Notes: generated by a model not told the origin, from the sequence alone. Counted from the first letter of the stretch, positions 15,796 through 26,297 are shown. The stretch: DNA of 34,357 nucleotides from Pseudomonas akapageensis (GCF_011355085.1 NZ_VXCP01000001.1:1-34357); one strand, 5' to 3'. Program-made: numbers and translations.

Positions 15796-17292
15796 ATGTT
15801 GACCGCCCTTTATCGCTTGATCTTCAGCATCGCACTGCTGCTACCAATAGCCGCAAACGCCAGCGAAGCCGACTATTTCATCACCAGCCCCCCCACCCAG
15901 CAGGCGACCCTGCTGCAAGGTTGGGCCGCGCAACCGGAAGCATCCCGGTTACCCCTGCTCGAAGCGCTGCAACAAGGCCGCCTGCCGGACGACGAACGCA
16001 AGCTGCGCCTGAACAACCGCCTGCGCGGTCTGGTCGATAACGCGCTGGCTAGCCATCGCCTGCTCTCCAGCAAAACCGATGTGCGCCTCGCTGCAGCCCG
16101 ACAACTGCAAAAAACCGCGCAACCCGCCCAAGTCGCCTTTCTCGACCGGCGTTTCGCCACTGAACCCGATGAAACCGTGCATGCCGCCCTGGCCCTGGCC
16201 CTGGCCAACCTGCAACTGGTCGACAGCGACCCTGCCGTGCGTCTTGCCGCCGTGCGCCTGCTCGGCGAGACAGGCGACCCGTTGGCCCGCACCCGCCTGG
16301 AAACCCTGCTCGACCCCGGCGTGGAAACCGATGCGGGCGTGCGCACCGCCGCCGAAACCAGCCTGGCGCAGGTCAAGCGCAAACTGATGCTCGGTGAACT
16401 GCTCGGCCAAGCCTTCAGCGGCATGTCGCTGGGCTCTATTCTATTGTTGGCAGCGTTGGGCCTGGCCATCACTTTCGGTCTGCTCGGGGTGATCAACATG
16501 GCCCATGGCGAGATGCTGATGCTCGGTGCCTATGCCACTTATGTCGTGCAGATAATGTTTCAGCGCCTGGCCCCCGACGCGCTGGCGCTCTATCCGCTGG
16601 TGGCACTGCCCGTGGCGTTCTTCGTCACGGCCAGCGTTGGCATGCTGCTGGAGCGCACCGTGATTCGCCACCTGTACGGGCGCCCATTGGAAACCCTGCT
16701 GGCGACCTGGGGTATCAGCCTGATCCTGATCCAGGCCGTACGTCTGTGCTTCGGTGCGCAGAACGTCGAAGTGGCCAACCCGGCCTGGCTGTCGGGTGGC
16801 ATTCAAGTGCTGCCGAATCTGGTGCTGCCCTACAACCGCATCGTCATCATCGGCTTTGCGCTGTTCGTGGTGGTGCTGACCTGGTTGCTGCTGAACAAGA
16901 CCCGCCTGGGCCTCAACGTTCGGGCCGTGACCCAGAACCGCAATATGGCGGCCTGCTGTGGCGTGCCCACCGGACGCGTCGACATGCTCGCCTTCGGCCT
17001 CGGGTCGGGCATTGCCGGGCTGGGTGGCGTGGCCCTGAGCCAGATCGGCAATGTCGGCCCGGATCTGGGCCAGAGCTACATCATCGACTCGTTCCTGGTG
17101 GTGGTGCTCGGTGGCGTCGGCCAGCTCGCCGGCAGTGTATCGGCGGCCTTCGGCCTGGGCATTGCCAACAAGATTCTTGAACCGCAGATCGGTGCCGTGC
17201 TCGGCAAGATCCTGATCCTGGCGTTGATCATTCTGTTTATCCAGAAACGTCCGCAAGGCCTCTTCGCACTCAAAGGACGGGTGATCGACTGA
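15796..17292 (+). CDS. urtB: Urea ABC transporter permease with HEAT-like N-terminal extension
   Basis: UrtB is one of two membrane subunits moving urea across the inner membrane. I start at ATG 15796 (MLTALYRLIFSIALLLPIAA), giving 498 residues; the upstream in-frame codons lie in the REPIN. A signal sequence is followed by about 170 residues with alpha-helical, HEAT-like repeats (DVRLAAARQLQKTAQ, AVRLAAVRLLGETGDPLA), presumably periplasmic and usual for proteobacterial UrtB. The LivH-type membrane domain begins near residue 205 (GLLGVINMAHGEMLMLGAYA) and ends with ALIILFIQKRPQGLF. The TGA shares one base with the urtC ATG. The ribosome binding site is weak. Confidence 0.95.
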   Translation: MLTALYRLIFSIALLLPIAANASEADYFITSPPTQQATLLQGWAAQPEASRLPLLEALQQGRLPDDERKLRLNNRLRGLVDNALASHRLLSSKTDVRLAAARQLQKTAQPAQVAFLDRRFATEPDETVHAALALALANLQLVDSDPAVRLAAVRLLGETGDPLARTRLETLLDPGVETDAGVRTAAETSLAQVKRKLMLGELLGQAFSGMSLGSILLLAALGLAITFGLLGVINMAHGEMLMLGAYATYVVQIMFQRLAPDALALYPLVALPVAFFVTASVGMLLERTVIRHLYGRPLETLLATWGISLILIQAVRLCFGAQNVEVANPAWLSGGIQVLPNLVLPYNRIVIIGFALFVVVLTWLLLNKTRLGLNVRAVTQNRNMAACCGVPTGRVDMLAFGLGSGIAGLGGVALSQIGNVGPDLGQSYIIDSFLVVVLGGVGQLAGSVSAAFGLGIANKILEPQIGAVLGKILILALIILFIQKRPQGLFALKGRVID

Positions 17293-18371
17293 TGAACCAG
17301 CCGCTGATCGTGACCGCCGCGCAAAAAGCCGGCCCGAAAACTTCCCTCGCCGTGGGTGGCATCGTGCTGCTGATGCTGCTCGCCCTGCCGCTGCTGTCGC
17401 TGCTGCCGGCTGACAGCAGCCTGCAGGTCTCTGCGTACACTTTGACCCTGGTCGGCAAGATCCTTTGCTACGCCATCGTTGCCCTGGCGCTGGACCTGGT
17501 CTGGGGTTATGCCGGCCTGCTCTCGCTGGGCCATGGCCTGTTCTTCGCCCTCGGTGGCTATGCCATGGGCATGTACCTGATGCGAGAAGCCGCGGGCGAT
17601 GGCTTGCCGGCATTCATGACTTTCCTCTCCTGGAGCGAGTTGCCCTGGTACTGGGCCGGCACCCAGCACTTTCTCTGGGCCCTGTGCCTGGTGGTGCTGG
17701 CGCCAGGACTGCTGGCATTGGTGTTCGGTTTCTTTGCCTTCCGCTCGCGGATCAAGGGCGTGTACTTCTCGATCATGACCCAGGCCCTGACCTTTGCCGG
17801 GATGCTGCTGTTCTTTCGCAACGAGACCGGGTTCGGCGGCAACAACGGCTTTACCAACTTCCGCAGCATCCTCGGTTTCAGCATCACCGCCCAAGGGACG
17901 CGTGCGGTGTTGTTCCTGCTGACCGTGCTGTTGCTGGTGGCGAGTTTGTATCTGGGTTGGCGCCTGGCCCGGAGCAAGTTCGGGCGCGTATTGACCGCCC
18001 TGCGTGACGCTGAAAACCGGCTGATGTTCTGCGGTTACGACCCACGCGGTTTCAAGCTGTTTGTCTGGGTACTGAGTGCCGTGCTGTGCGGCTTGGCCGG
18101 CGCGCTGTACGTGCCGCAAGTGGGCATCATCAACCCCAGCGAAATGTCGCCGACCAACTCCATCGAAGCGGCGGTCTGGGTCGCCCTGGGCGGGCGGGGT
18201 ACCTTGATCGGGCCACTGCTCGGCGCGGGTCTGGTCAATGGCATGAAGAGCTGGTTCACCGTGGCCTTCCCCGAGTACTGGTTGTTCTTCCTGGGGGCGT
18301 TATTCATCGTCGTCACCCTGTACCTGCCCAAAGGCATTTTCGGCTTGATGAAGAAAGGGGGCGAACAATGA
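17292..18371 (+). CDS. urtC: Urea ABC transporter permease
   Basis: UrtC is the second, LivM-type membrane subunit, 359 residues with about nine to ten hydrophobic segments. Recognisable stretches are ALALDLVWGYAGLLSLGHGL near residue 65, RSRIKGVYFSIMTQALTFA near 150, and GLAGALYVPQVGIINPSEMS followed by WVALGGRGTLIGPLLGAGLV near 280. The start overlaps the urtB stop by one base and the stop overlaps the urtD start by four bases (ATGA), so the genes are translated together. Confidence 0.95.
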   Translation: MNQPLIVTAAQKAGPKTSLAVGGIVLLMLLALPLLSLLPADSSLQVSAYTLTLVGKILCYAIVALALDLVWGYAGLLSLGHGLFFALGGYAMGMYLMREAAGDGLPAFMTFLSWSELPWYWAGTQHFLWALCLVVLAPGLLALVFGFFAFRSRIKGVYFSIMTQALTFAGMLLFFRNETGFGGNNGFTNFRSILGFSITAQGTRAVLFLLTVLLLVASLYLGWRLARSKFGRVLTALRDAENRLMFCGYDPRGFKLFVWVLSAVLCGLAGALYVPQVGIINPSEMSPTNSIEAAVWVALGGRGTLIGPLLGAGLVNGMKSWFTVAFPEYWLFFLGALFIVVTLYLPKGIFGLMKKGGEQ

Positions 18372-19243
18372 GAGGCGTTCCACTACCCGCTGCCCGTCCC
18401 GAGTTCATGCTCGAACCGGCCTTTGATCCCAACCGCGACGCCGGCAGCAGCCGCGACGCTATCGGCCTGGGCCAGCGGGTTATCGGCAAGGGCCTGGACG
18501 TGCGCCACGGCACCCTCCTGACCCTGGAGGACATCAGCGTCAGCTTCGACGGCTTCAAGGCCCTCAACGCGCTGAACCTGTATATCGGCGTCGGCGAACT
18601 GCGCTGCATCATCGGCCCCAATGGTGCCGGCAAGACCACCCTGATGGACGTGATCACCGGCAAGACCCGCCCCACCGAGGGCAAGGCCTGGTTTGGCGAA
18701 ACCCTGAATCTCACGCAAATGAGCGAAGTGCAGATCGCCCAGGCCGGGATAGGTCGCAAGTTCCAGAAACCGACGGTGTTCGAAGCCCTCAGCGTGTTCG
18801 AGAACCTGGAGCTGGCGCAGAAGACCGACAAATCGGTGTGGGCCTGCCTGTGCGCGCGCCTGAGTGGCGAGCAGAAAGACCGCATCGACGAAGTGCTGGA
18901 AACCATCCGTCTGGTCAGTTCGACGCATCGCCAGGCGGGGTTGCTGTCCCACGGTCAGAAGCAGTTTCTGGAGATCGGCATGTTGCTGATGCAGGACCCA
19001 CAGCTGCTGTTGCTCGATGAGCCGGTGGCCGGCATGACCGATGCCGAAACCGAGTTCACGGCCGAGCTGTTCAAAAGCCTGGCCGGCAAGCACTCGCTGA
19101 TGGTGGTCGAGCATGACATGGGGTTTGTCGGCTCGATTGCCGACCATGTCACGGTGCTGCATCAGGGCAGTGTGCTGGCGGAGGGGTCCCTGGAGCAAGT
19201 GCAGGGGGATGATCGGGTGATCGAGGTGTATTTGGGTCGATAG
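18368..19243 (+). CDS. urtD: Urea ABC transporter ATP-binding protein UrtD
   Basis: UrtD is one of the two ATPases driving urea import. The start at ATG 18368 overlaps urtC by four bases and gives 291 residues. The first 55 or so residues (MRGVPLPAARPEFMLEPAFD onward) precede the nucleotide-binding domain and look like a lineage-specific extension. The domain itself has Walker A GPNGAGKTT, the signature LSHGQKQFLEIGM, Walker B LLLLDEP and the switch histidine in VVEHDM. The LivG-type insert NLTQMSEVQIAQAGIGRKFQ is present. Confidence 0.95.
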   Translation: MRGVPLPAARPEFMLEPAFDPNRDAGSSRDAIGLGQRVIGKGLDVRHGTLLTLEDISVSFDGFKALNALNLYIGVGELRCIIGPNGAGKTTLMDVITGKTRPTEGKAWFGETLNLTQMSEVQIAQAGIGRKFQKPTVFEALSVFENLELAQKTDKSVWACLCARLSGEQKDRIDEVLETIRLVSSTHRQAGLLSHGQKQFLEIGMLLMQDPQLLLLDEPVAGMTDAETEFTAELFKSLAGKHSLMVVEHDMGFVGSIADHVTVLHQGSVLAEGSLEQVQGDDRVIEVYLGR

Positions 19244-19291
19244 ACCGCGATGAGGCCCTCCCGGATGCCACAAAATTCAGAGAACCAAAAC

Positions 19292-19990
19292 ATGCTGCAA
19301 GTCAACAAGCTTCACCAATACTACGGCGGCAGCCACATCCTGCGCGGTCTGTCCTTCGACGTGAAAGTCGGCGAAGTCACCTGCCTGCTCGGGCGCAATG
19401 GCGTCGGCAAGACCACGCTGCTCAAGTGCCTGATGGGCCTGCTGCCCTCCAAAGAAGGCAGCGTCCAGTGGGAAGGCAAGGCCATCACTGCGTTCAAGCC
19501 GCACCAACGGGTGCATGCCGGGATCGCTTATGTACCCCAGGGCCGGGAAATCTTCGGCCGTCTGACCGTCGAAGAAAACCTGCTGATGGGCCTTTCACGC
19601 TTCAGCGCAAAGCAAGCCAGGGAAGTCCCGGCGTTCATCTACGAATTGTTCCCCGTGCTGCTGCAAATGAAACACCGCCGCGGCGGCGACCTCTCTGGCG
19701 GCCAGCAGCAACAACTAGCCATTGGCCGCGCACTGGCCAGCCGCCCGCGACTGTTGATCCTCGACGAGCCCACCGAGGGCATCCAGCCTTCGGTGATCAA
19801 GGAGATCGGTGCAGTGATCAGGAAACTGGCCGAGCGCGGCGACATGGCGATCCTGCTGGTGGAGCAGTTCTACGATTTCGCGGCCGAACTGGCTGACCAG
19901 TACCTGGTCATGTCCCGTGGGGAAATCATCCAGCAGGGCCGTGGTGAAAATATGGAGGCCGAGGGTGTGCGCGGCCTGGTAACCATCTAA
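19292..19990 (+). CDS. urtE: Urea ABC transporter ATP-binding protein UrtE
   Basis: UrtE is the LivF-type second ATPase. I start at ATG 19292 ([20 protein letters not shown]), the conserved family start, giving 232 residues; ATG 19250 would add 14 unrelated residues. Walker A is GRNGVGKTT, the signature is [15 protein letters not shown], Walker B is [10 protein letters not shown] and the switch region is LLVEQ. The protein ends RGLVTI, as is common for UrtE. It lies 48 bases after urtD and 31 bases before ureD, so uptake and hydrolysis genes are probably cotranscribed. Confidence 0.95.
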   Translation: MLQVNKLHQYYGGSHILRGLSFDVKVGEVTCLLGRNGVGKTTLLKCLMGLLPSKEGSVQWEGKAITAFKPHQRVHAGIAYVPQGREIFGRLTVEENLLMGLSRFSAKQAREVPAFIYELFPVLLQMKHRRGGDLSGGQQQQLAIGRALASRPRLLILDEPTEGIQPSVIKEIGAVIRKLAERGDMAILLVEQFYDFAAELADQYLVMSRGEIIQQGRGENMEAEGVRGLVTI

Positions 19991-20021
19991 CCTGAAACCT
20001 CAATCGGTACGATCTGCCTTT

Positions 20022-20861
20022 ATGACCCTGCCTGCCTCGAACGCGTTGTACACCCCCAGCTGGCATGCCGAGCTGGAGCTGGGCTATGCCCGTTTCGGCA
20101 ATGGCACCCGGCCGACGTTGCGCCGCCACAAGGGCCCGCTGCGTGTACAGAAGCACCTCTACGCCGAAGGCCCCGAGGTGTGCCAGCACATCATCGTCCA
20201 TCCACCGGGTGGCATTGCCGGTGGTGATCGGCTGGACATCAGCGCCCGCGTCGACGCCGACGCCTGGGTGCAACTGACCAGCCCGGGTGCGGCCAAGTGG
20301 TATCGCGCGGCCGGCCCGGCCTTTCAACAGCTGGATCTGAAGGTGGCCGCGGGTGCGACGCTGGAATGGCTGCCCCAGGAGACGATCGTCTTCAGCGCCG
20401 CGCAAGCCGAACTGACAACCCGCATCGATCTGCAAGGCGATGCCCGGCTGTTCTATTGGGATATGGTCGCCCTGGGCCGGCCGGCCAGCGGCGAAAGGTT
20501 CGAGCGCGGGCACTTTCAGTCACATCTGGATATTCGCCGCGACGGACAGCTGCTCTGGCATGAACGCCAGCGCATCACCGGCAACGATGGTCTGCTCGAC
20601 TCACCTATCGGCCTGGGGGGCCATCCGGTTTTTGCGACACTTCTGGTCACCGGCGAAATAGACGCGGCGCTCCTGCAACGATGCCGCTCCCTGCCCAACC
20701 GGGTCCGGGGTGACCTGAGCCAGTTGCCAGGTCTGCTGGTGGCACGCTGCCTGGCCTTTGAGGCCCTGCATGCACGCGACTGGCTGATCGCCTTGTGGCA
20801 GCTGTTGCGCCCGGCGCTGTTGGGCCGCGAAGCAATATCACCCAGAATCTGGAACACGTAA
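20022..20861 (+). CDS. ureD: Urease accessory protein UreD
   Basis: UreD (UreH) is the scaffold that binds apo-urease and receives UreF and UreG during nickel insertion and lysine carbamylation. The 279-residue protein shows family segments [48 protein letters not shown] and [12 protein letters not shown]. It precedes ureA by 25 bases. Its partners UreE, UreF and UreG are not in this window; in pseudomonads they may lie at a separate locus, which cannot be checked here. Confidence 0.95.
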   Translation: MTLPASNALYTPSWHAELELGYARFGNGTRPTLRRHKGPLRVQKHLYAEGPEVCQHIIVHPPGGIAGGDRLDISARVDADAWVQLTSPGAAKWYRAAGPAFQQLDLKVAAGATLEWLPQETIVFSAAQAELTTRIDLQGDARLFYWDMVALGRPASGERFERGHFQSHLDIRRDGQLLWHERQRITGNDGLLDSPIGLGGHPVFATLLVTGEIDAALLQRCRSLPNRVRGDLSQLPGLLVARCLAFEALHARDWLIALWQLLRPALLGREAISPRIWNT

Positions 20862-20886
20862 TGAATCCAACAGGAATACCGACTAC

Positions 20887-21189
20887 ATGGACCTGACTCC
20901 ACGGGAAAAAGACAAACTGCTGATCTTCACCGCTGGCCTGGTAGCCGAACGGCGCCTGGCCCGAGGGCTCAGGCTGAATTACCCGGAAGCCATGGCGTTC
21001 ATCTCCGCCGCCCTGCTCGAAGGCGCGCGCGATGGCCAGACCGTGGCCGAGCTGATGCACTACGGCACCACCCTGCTCAGCCGCGAACAGGTCATGGAAG
21101 GCATTCCGGAAATGATTCCCGAGATCCAGGTGGAAGCGACCTTCCCCGACGGCACCAAGCTTGTGACCGTCCATCAACCCATCGCCTGA
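20887..21189 (+). CDS. ureA: Urease gamma subunit
   Basis: UreA is the small structural subunit of urease, 100 residues, exactly the family length. It begins [20 protein letters not shown] and contains [20 protein letters not shown] and the closing [14 protein letters not shown]. An AGGA sequence about 11 bases before the ATG is the likely ribosome binding site. It assembles with UreB and UreC in the cytoplasm. Two acetyltransferase genes follow before ureB. Confidence 0.97.
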   Translation: MDLTPREKDKLLIFTAGLVAERRLARGLRLNYPEAMAFISAALLEGARDGQTVAELMHYGTTLLSREQVMEGIPEMIPEIQVEATFPDGTKLVTVHQPIA

Positions 21190-21197
21190 GGCCACGC

Positions 21198-21731
21198 ATG
21201 ACTTTTCAAGTACGCGATGCCGTGCAAGCCGACTTGCCCGCCATTCTCGATATCTACAACGACGCAGTGCTCAACACCACGGCGATCTGGAACGAACAAC
21301 CGGTCGACCTGGGCAACCGCCAGGCCTGGTACGACGCCCGCCAGGCACAGCAGTACCCGATCCTGATAGCCGTCGATGGAGCCGGTAACATCCTCGGCTA
21401 TGCTTCATTCGGTGATTGGCGGCCTTTCGAGGGCTTTCGGCACACCGTCGAGCATTCGGTGTACATCCGCGCCGATCAACGCGGCCATGGCCTCGGTCCA
21501 CTGCTGATGCAGGCGTTGATCGAACGCGCCAGAGCCTGCAACAAACACGTGATGGTCGCCGCCATCGAAAGTGGCAATGCAGCGTCCATCCGACTACACG
21601 AGCGACTCGGTTTCACGATCAACGGGCAGATGCCGCAGGTCGGCACCAAGTTCGGGCGCTGGCTGGACCTGACCTTCATGCAACTGATCCTGAACCCCGG
21701 TGCGCAACCAGCTGCGATTTCTACGGAGTAA
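21198..21731 (+). CDS. GNAT acetyltransferase, phosphinothricin/methionine sulfoximine type
   Basis: The 177-residue cytoplasmic GNAT enzyme resembles the PAT/MddA group, which acetylates phosphinothricin-like or methionine-derivative amino groups. Visible marks are the N-terminal AILDIYNDAVLNTTAIWNE, GYASFGDWRPFEGFRHTVEH and the acetyl-CoA loop DQRGHGLGPLLMQALIERA, then NAASIRLHERLGF. A homologous gene occupies the same place between ureA and ureB in P. aeruginosa, as I recall it. It starts 8 bases after ureA and so belongs to the operon. Any link to urea metabolism is unclear; detoxification of glutamine-synthetase inhibitors is a plausible nitrogen-related role. Confidence 0.85.
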   Translation: MTFQVRDAVQADLPAILDIYNDAVLNTTAIWNEQPVDLGNRQAWYDARQAQQYPILIAVDGAGNILGYASFGDWRPFEGFRHTVEHSVYIRADQRGHGLGPLLMQALIERARACNKHVMVAAIESGNAASIRLHERLGFTINGQMPQVGTKFGRWLDLTFMQLILNPGAQPAAISTE

Positions 21732-22591
<860 letters not shown>

Positions 22592-22602
22592 CGCCGCGGA
22601 CC

Positions 22603-22707
22603 CTGTAGCCGCTGCCGCAGGCTGCGCTGGGCGGCGAAGCAGCCCCTGCATTTCAACGTGAATGAAGGTCCTCCGGCCCTTAGCGCAGCCTGCGGCAGCG
22701 GCTACAG
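22603..22707. repeat. REPIN, family A, copy 4, between ureB and ureC
   Basis: Perfect 26-base inverted arms at 22603-22628 and 22682-22707. It begins 11 bases after the ureB stop and ends 30 bases before ureC, inside the operon. The inner part differs from copies 1-3 and shares AAG(G)CCC...GGCCCTTA-like sequence with copy 5. Confidence 0.9.
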
Positions 22708-22737
22708 GTGCTCGACTCAAATTTGTAAGGAAGCAGC

Positions 22738-24438
22738 ATGAAAATCTCCAGACAAGCCTACGCCGACATGTTCGGCCCCACTGTCGGCGACCGTGTGCGC
22801 CTGGCCGACACCGATCTGTGGGTCGAAGTCGAAAAAGACTTCACCACTTACGGCGAAGAAGTAAAGTTCGGTGGCGGCAAGGTCATCCGCGATGGCATGG
22901 GCCAAGGCCAGTTGCTGGCCTGCGATGTGGTCGACACCCTGATCACCAACGCCCTGATCATCGACCACTGGGGCATCGTCAAGGCCGATGTCGGCCTCAA
23001 GGACGGCCGCATTGCCGCCATCGGCAAGGCTGGCAACCCCGACATCCAACCGGACGTGACCATCGCCATCGGCGCCAGCACCGAAGTCATCGCCGGTGAA
23101 GGCATGATCCTGACCGCCGGCGGCATCGACACCCATATTCACTTCATCTGCCCACAGCAGATCGAAGAAGCCCTGATGAGTGGCGTGACCACCATGATCG
23201 GCGGCGGCACGGGCCCGGCCACCGGCACCAACGCCACCACCTGCACCTCAGGGCCCTGGCACATGGCGCGCATGCTCCAGGCCGCGGACGACTTTGCGAT
23301 GAACATCGGCTTTACCGGCAAGGGTAACGCCAGCCTGCCGGAACCCTTGATCGAGCAGGTCAAGGCCGGCGCCATCGGCCTGAAGCTGCACGAAGACTGG
23401 GGCACCACCCCGGCGGCCATCGACAATTGCCTGAGCGTCGCCGACCAATACGATGTGCAGGTGGCGATCCACACCGACACCCTGAACGAATCCGGCTTCG
23501 TCGAAACCACCCTGGCCGCGTTCAAGGGCCGCACCATCCATACCTACCACACCGAAGGCGCGGGCGGCGGCCACGCCCCGGACATCATCAAGGCGTGCGG
23601 CTTGCCCAACGTGCTGCCCAGCTCGACCAACCCGACCCGGCCCTTCACCCGCAACACCATCGACGAGCACCTGGACATGCTGATGGTCTGCCATCACCTG
23701 GACCCGAGCATCGCCGAGGACGTGGCCTTCGCCGAGAGCCGCATCCGCCGCGAAACCATTGCCGCTGAAGACATCCTGCACGACCTGGGCGCTTTCTCGA
23801 TGATCAGCTCCGACAGCCAGGCCATGGGCCGTGTCGGCGAGGTCATCCTGCGAACCTGGCAGACCGCCGACAAGATGAAGAAACAGCGCGGCCCATTGGC
23901 CGAAGACGGCCCTGGCAATGACAACTTCCGCGCCAAGCGTTATATCGCCAAGTACACCATCAACCCGGCGATCACTCACGGCATCAGCCATGAAGTGGGT
24001 TCAGTCGAAGTCGGGAAATGGGCTGACCTGGTGCTGTGGCGCCCGGCGTTCTTCGGGGTCAAGCCGACGCTGATCCTCAAGGGTGGGGCGATTGCCGCCA
24101 GCCTGATGGGCGACGCCAACGCGTCCATCCCGACACCGCAACCGGTCCACTACCGGCCGATGTTCGCAAGCTACGGAGGCTCACGCCATGCCACCAGCCT
24201 GACCTTCATCAGCCAGGCGGCACAAGACGCCGGGGTGCCCGAGGCATTGGGTTTGAAGAAGAAAATCGGCGTGGTCAAGGGCTGCCGTTCGGTGCAGAAA
24301 ACCGACCTTATCCACAACGGCTTCCTACCGGAGATCGATGTCGACCCGCAAACCTACCAGGTCAAGGCTGATGGCGTGCTGCTGTGGTGTGAGCCAGCGG
24401 ACGAGTTGCCGATGGCCCAGCGGTACTTTCTTTTTTAA
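22738..24438 (+). CDS. ureC: Urease alpha subunit (catalytic)
   Basis: UreC hydrolyses urea to ammonia and carbamate at a two-nickel centre. The 566-residue length is typical. All active-site elements are visible: the nickel histidines in [14 protein letters not shown] (about 132-145), the carbamylated lysine in [12 protein letters not shown] (about 217), [25 protein letters not shown], the catalytic histidine in [20 protein letters not shown] (about 320) and the aspartate in SSDSQAMGR (about 360). An AGGAAGC site precedes the ATG. It is complete, ends the urt-ure run, and depends on accessory proteins encoded elsewhere apart from UreD. Confidence 0.98.
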   Translation: MKISRQAYADMFGPTVGDRVRLADTDLWVEVEKDFTTYGEEVKFGGGKVIRDGMGQGQLLACDVVDTLITNALIIDHWGIVKADVGLKDGRIAAIGKAGNPDIQPDVTIAIGASTEVIAGEGMILTAGGIDTHIHFICPQQIEEALMSGVTTMIGGGTGPATGTNATTCTSGPWHMARMLQAADDFAMNIGFTGKGNASLPEPLIEQVKAGAIGLKLHEDWGTTPAAIDNCLSVADQYDVQVAIHTDTLNESGFVETTLAAFKGRTIHTYHTEGAGGGHAPDIIKACGLPNVLPSSTNPTRPFTRNTIDEHLDMLMVCHHLDPSIAEDVAFAESRIRRETIAAEDILHDLGAFSMISSDSQAMGRVGEVILRTWQTADKMKKQRGPLAEDGPGNDNFRAKRYIAKYTINPAITHGISHEVGSVEVGKWADLVLWRPAFFGVKPTLILKGGAIAASLMGDANASIPTPQPVHYRPMFASYGGSRHATSLTFISQAAQDAGVPEALGLKKKIGVVKGCRSVQKTDLIHNGFLPEIDVDPQTYQVKADGVLLWCEPADELPMAQRYFLF

Positions 24439-24462
24439 CGGCAGTCGATTGCGATGCGCTCT

Positions 24463-24505
24463 ATAAGGGTAGGTTGGCTTACAACTAACACCTTCCTGCC
24501 CTTAT
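24463..24505. terminator. Imperfect hairpin between ureC and the convergent thioredoxin-like gene
   Basis: ATAAGGGTAGG (24463-24473) can pair with CCTGCCCTTAT (24495-24505) with one G-T wobble around a 21-base loop. It lies 24 bases after ureC and covers the stop codon of the converging gene. T runs are short, so termination is only suggested. Confidence 0.4.
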
Positions 24506-24888
24506 CTTGTTAATACAGGCTGAAACAGCTCTTCCAGCTTCTGCTTATACCAACTTTCCTTGAGAATTACACCACTTCCATCAACATCATCACTGAAAAA
24601 TCCCACCACCTCAGTCACTTTATCCCCAGCTTTGAAATAAACCAAAATCGGCGCCGATTCAATTTTGTACTTTCCTGCCGTCACCGGGTTCGCCGCATAG
24701 CCCATCCTGACAAACTTTACCCGAGCTTCAGTTTTCGCCCACGCATCGACGTACTCGCTAGCCTTGCCACTCCAATTCAGCGTTCCATCCGCCTTGGTCC
24801 CTGGTTTCGTAAATTCTACAACTACGGGTGTAACACTATTCAGAACTTCGTCATTAAAATTCTCATCATTCACAACAAGAACAGTCAT
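24502..24888 (-). CDS. Thioredoxin-fold protein lacking all cysteines
   Basis: I start at ATG 24888-24886 (MTVLVVNDENFNDEVLNSVT) because GAGGAG lies about 9 bases upstream; the product has 128 residues. It follows the thioredoxin pattern: ...VLNSVTPVVVEF as the strand before the active site, FVRMGYAANPVTAGKYKIES, and the cis-proline loop SAPILVYFKAGDKV (Pro80). The place of the CGPC motif is taken by KPGTKADGTLNW and there is no cysteine in the whole protein, so it cannot be a redox enzyme. The gene is clearly AT-richer than the urease and cbp genes. A binding or structural role is possible; the function is unknown. Confidence 0.65.
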   Translation of the reverse strand: MTVLVVNDENFNDEVLNSVTPVVVEFTKPGTKADGTLNWSGKASEYVDAWAKTEARVKFVRMGYAANPVTAGKYKIESAPILVYFKAGDKVTEVVGFFSDDVDGSGVILKESWYKQKLEELFQPVLTR

Positions 24889-24966
24889 AACCTGGCTCCT
24901 CGTTAACGAGTGGCACTGCAGAGTCAGTACCTTCGCCAAGACAAATTAATAGCTCCCGAGAAACAC

Positions 24967-24994
24967 GCCTAGCTATCAGATCTGATAGCTAGGC
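24967..24994. repeat. Perfect 28-base palindrome
   Basis: GCCTAGCTATCAGA is directly followed by its exact reverse complement, with no spacer. It lies 79 bases upstream of the thioredoxin-like gene and 36 bases beyond the cbpM stop. On the plus strand a run of seven T follows eight bases later. It could be a terminator stem for cbpAM, an operator for the downstream leftward gene, or both. Confidence 0.7.
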
Positions 24995-25029
24995 AGCTCG
25001 ATTTTTTTCCGAACGCAAAATAAAAAACA

Positions 25030-25335
25030 CTAGTTTTCAACAAACCGCGCCAAACGTTGCCTCAGCCTCTGGTTTTCCAATCGCAAATGCTGGACTTCAT
25101 CGAGCAGCTCCAGGGCCAGGGCCACCCCTTCCCATTCCATGTGCAGGTCATCGCGCAGCTTGGCGGCGCGCTTGGCCAGCACCGAGGCGCTGTCATCGAA
25201 CAGCCACTCGTCCGGCGTTCGCCCCTGAGGTTCAACGATTCCATGTTCGACGATTTCGATCACATAGGTGGGCGGAAGGTCGACCACCTGACAGAATTCT
25301 TTCATGTCCAATTGAACGATCAGGGTGCTGGGCAT
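25030..25335 (-). CDS. cbpM: Chaperone modulator CbpM
   Basis: CbpM binds the J-domain of CbpA and inhibits its co-chaperone and DNA-binding activities. The 101-residue protein has the family pattern: an N-terminal MerR-like helical part (MKEFCQVVDLPPTYVIEIVE, HGIVEPQG) and a C-terminal coiled coil (LELLDEVQHLRLENQRLRQR). A GGAG placed 9 bases before ATG 25335-25333 lies partly inside the end of cbpA. Only two bases separate the cbpA stop from this start, so the pair is cotranscribed and probably coupled. Confidence 0.93.
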   Translation of the reverse strand: MPSTLIVQLDMKEFCQVVDLPPTYVIEIVEHGIVEPQGRTPDEWLFDDSASVLAKRAAKLRDDLHMEWEGVALALELLDEVQHLRLENQRLRQRLARFVEN

Positions 25336-25337
25336 GG

Positions 25338-26297
25338 TCAGCTACTCCATTGGCTTCGAGGATTGAACGCGGCCTTCTCCGACAAGGTTTTCCAGAGTGC
25401 TTGAGTGGCTTCGTCGGAGTGGCTGGGCATCACGACTTTCAATTGTGCGAACAGATCGCCGCGCTGGCCCTGCTTGTCGAGCAGGCCATTGCCCTTGACC
25501 CGCAGGCGTTGACCGCTCTGGCTGTCCGGACGGATGGTCAGGTTGATCTTGCCGGTCAGGGTCGGCACCGCGACCTTGGTGCCCAACGCCGCTTCCCACG
25601 GCGCCAGCGGCACAGTGATGATCAGGTTATGACCTTCGACATCGAACAGCGGGTGCGGTGCGAAGCGAATGATCAGGTACAGGTCGCCATTGGCCCCGCC
25701 ACCTACGCCCGGAGCGCCCTGGCCCTTGAGGCGGATACGTTCGCCGTCGGTCACCCCGGCCGGAATCTTCACGTTCAGGGTCTTGGTGGTGTCGCCCGTA
25801 CGGTGGCCCGCACCGTTGTACTGGGGCACCTGGAAGCTGATTTTCTTCGACTCGTTGGCCAGGGTTTCTTCAAGGAAAATCGCCAGTTCCATTTCCACAT
25901 CCTGTCCGCGCCGACCGGCGCTGCGTTGCTGGCCGCGGCCAAAGGGGTTGCCGTTGCCACGACCGGCCGAGCCAAAGATGGAACTGAAGAAGTCCGAAAA
26001 GTCGCCCCCGCCATCCTGGCCAAAGCCACCGCCGGCCCGCCCTTCCCAGCCCGGCGGGCCCTGGAACGGACGACCGTGCTGGCCGTACTTGCGCAACTCG
26101 TCGTATTCGGCGCGTTTTTCCGGGCTGCTCAGCGCTTCGTAGGCCTCGTTGGCCTCCTTGAACTTGTTCTCGGCGTCCTTCTCTTTGCTGACGTCGGGGT
26201 GATACTTGCGGGCAAGCTTGCGATAGGCGGTCTTGATCGCCTTTTCGTCCGCCGTGGGCTCCACGCCGAGTATCTTGTAATAGTCTTTGAAATCCAT
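25338..26297 (-). CDS. cbpA: DnaJ-like co-chaperone, curved DNA-binding protein CbpA
   Basis: CbpA stimulates Hsp70 ATPase activity through its J-domain and can bind curved DNA in the nucleoid. In the 319-residue protein the J-domain spans about 1-70 with the HPD triad at 33-35 ([13 protein letters not shown]). A Gly/Phe-rich linker follows ([20 protein letters not shown]), then the two C-terminal substrate-binding domains ([38 protein letters not shown]). There is no zinc-finger, as expected for CbpA rather than DnaJ. It is divergent from a short Hsp70 gene 153 bases away, a possible working partner. Confidence 0.95.
   Translation of the reverse strand: MDFKDYYKILGVEPTADEKAIKTAYRKLARKYHPDVSKEKDAENKFKEANEAYEALSSPEKRAEYDELRKYGQHGRPFQGPPGWEGRAGGGFGQDGGGDFSDFFSSIFGSAGRGNGNPFGRGQQRSAGRRGQDVEMELAIFLEETLANESKKISFQVPQYNGAGHRTGDTTKTLNVKIPAGVTDGERIRLKGQGAPGVGGGANGDLYLIIRFAPHPLFDVEGHNLIITVPLAPWEAALGTKVAVPTLTGKINLTIRPDSQSGQRLRVKGNGLLDKQGQRGDLFAQLKVVMPSHSDEATQALWKTLSEKAAFNPRSQWSS

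Noticed and set aside
16441..17613. Minus-strand open frame of 390 codons opposite urtB
   Set aside because: Gln/Arg/Gly-rich shadow sequence without domains, fully covered by urtB and urtC.
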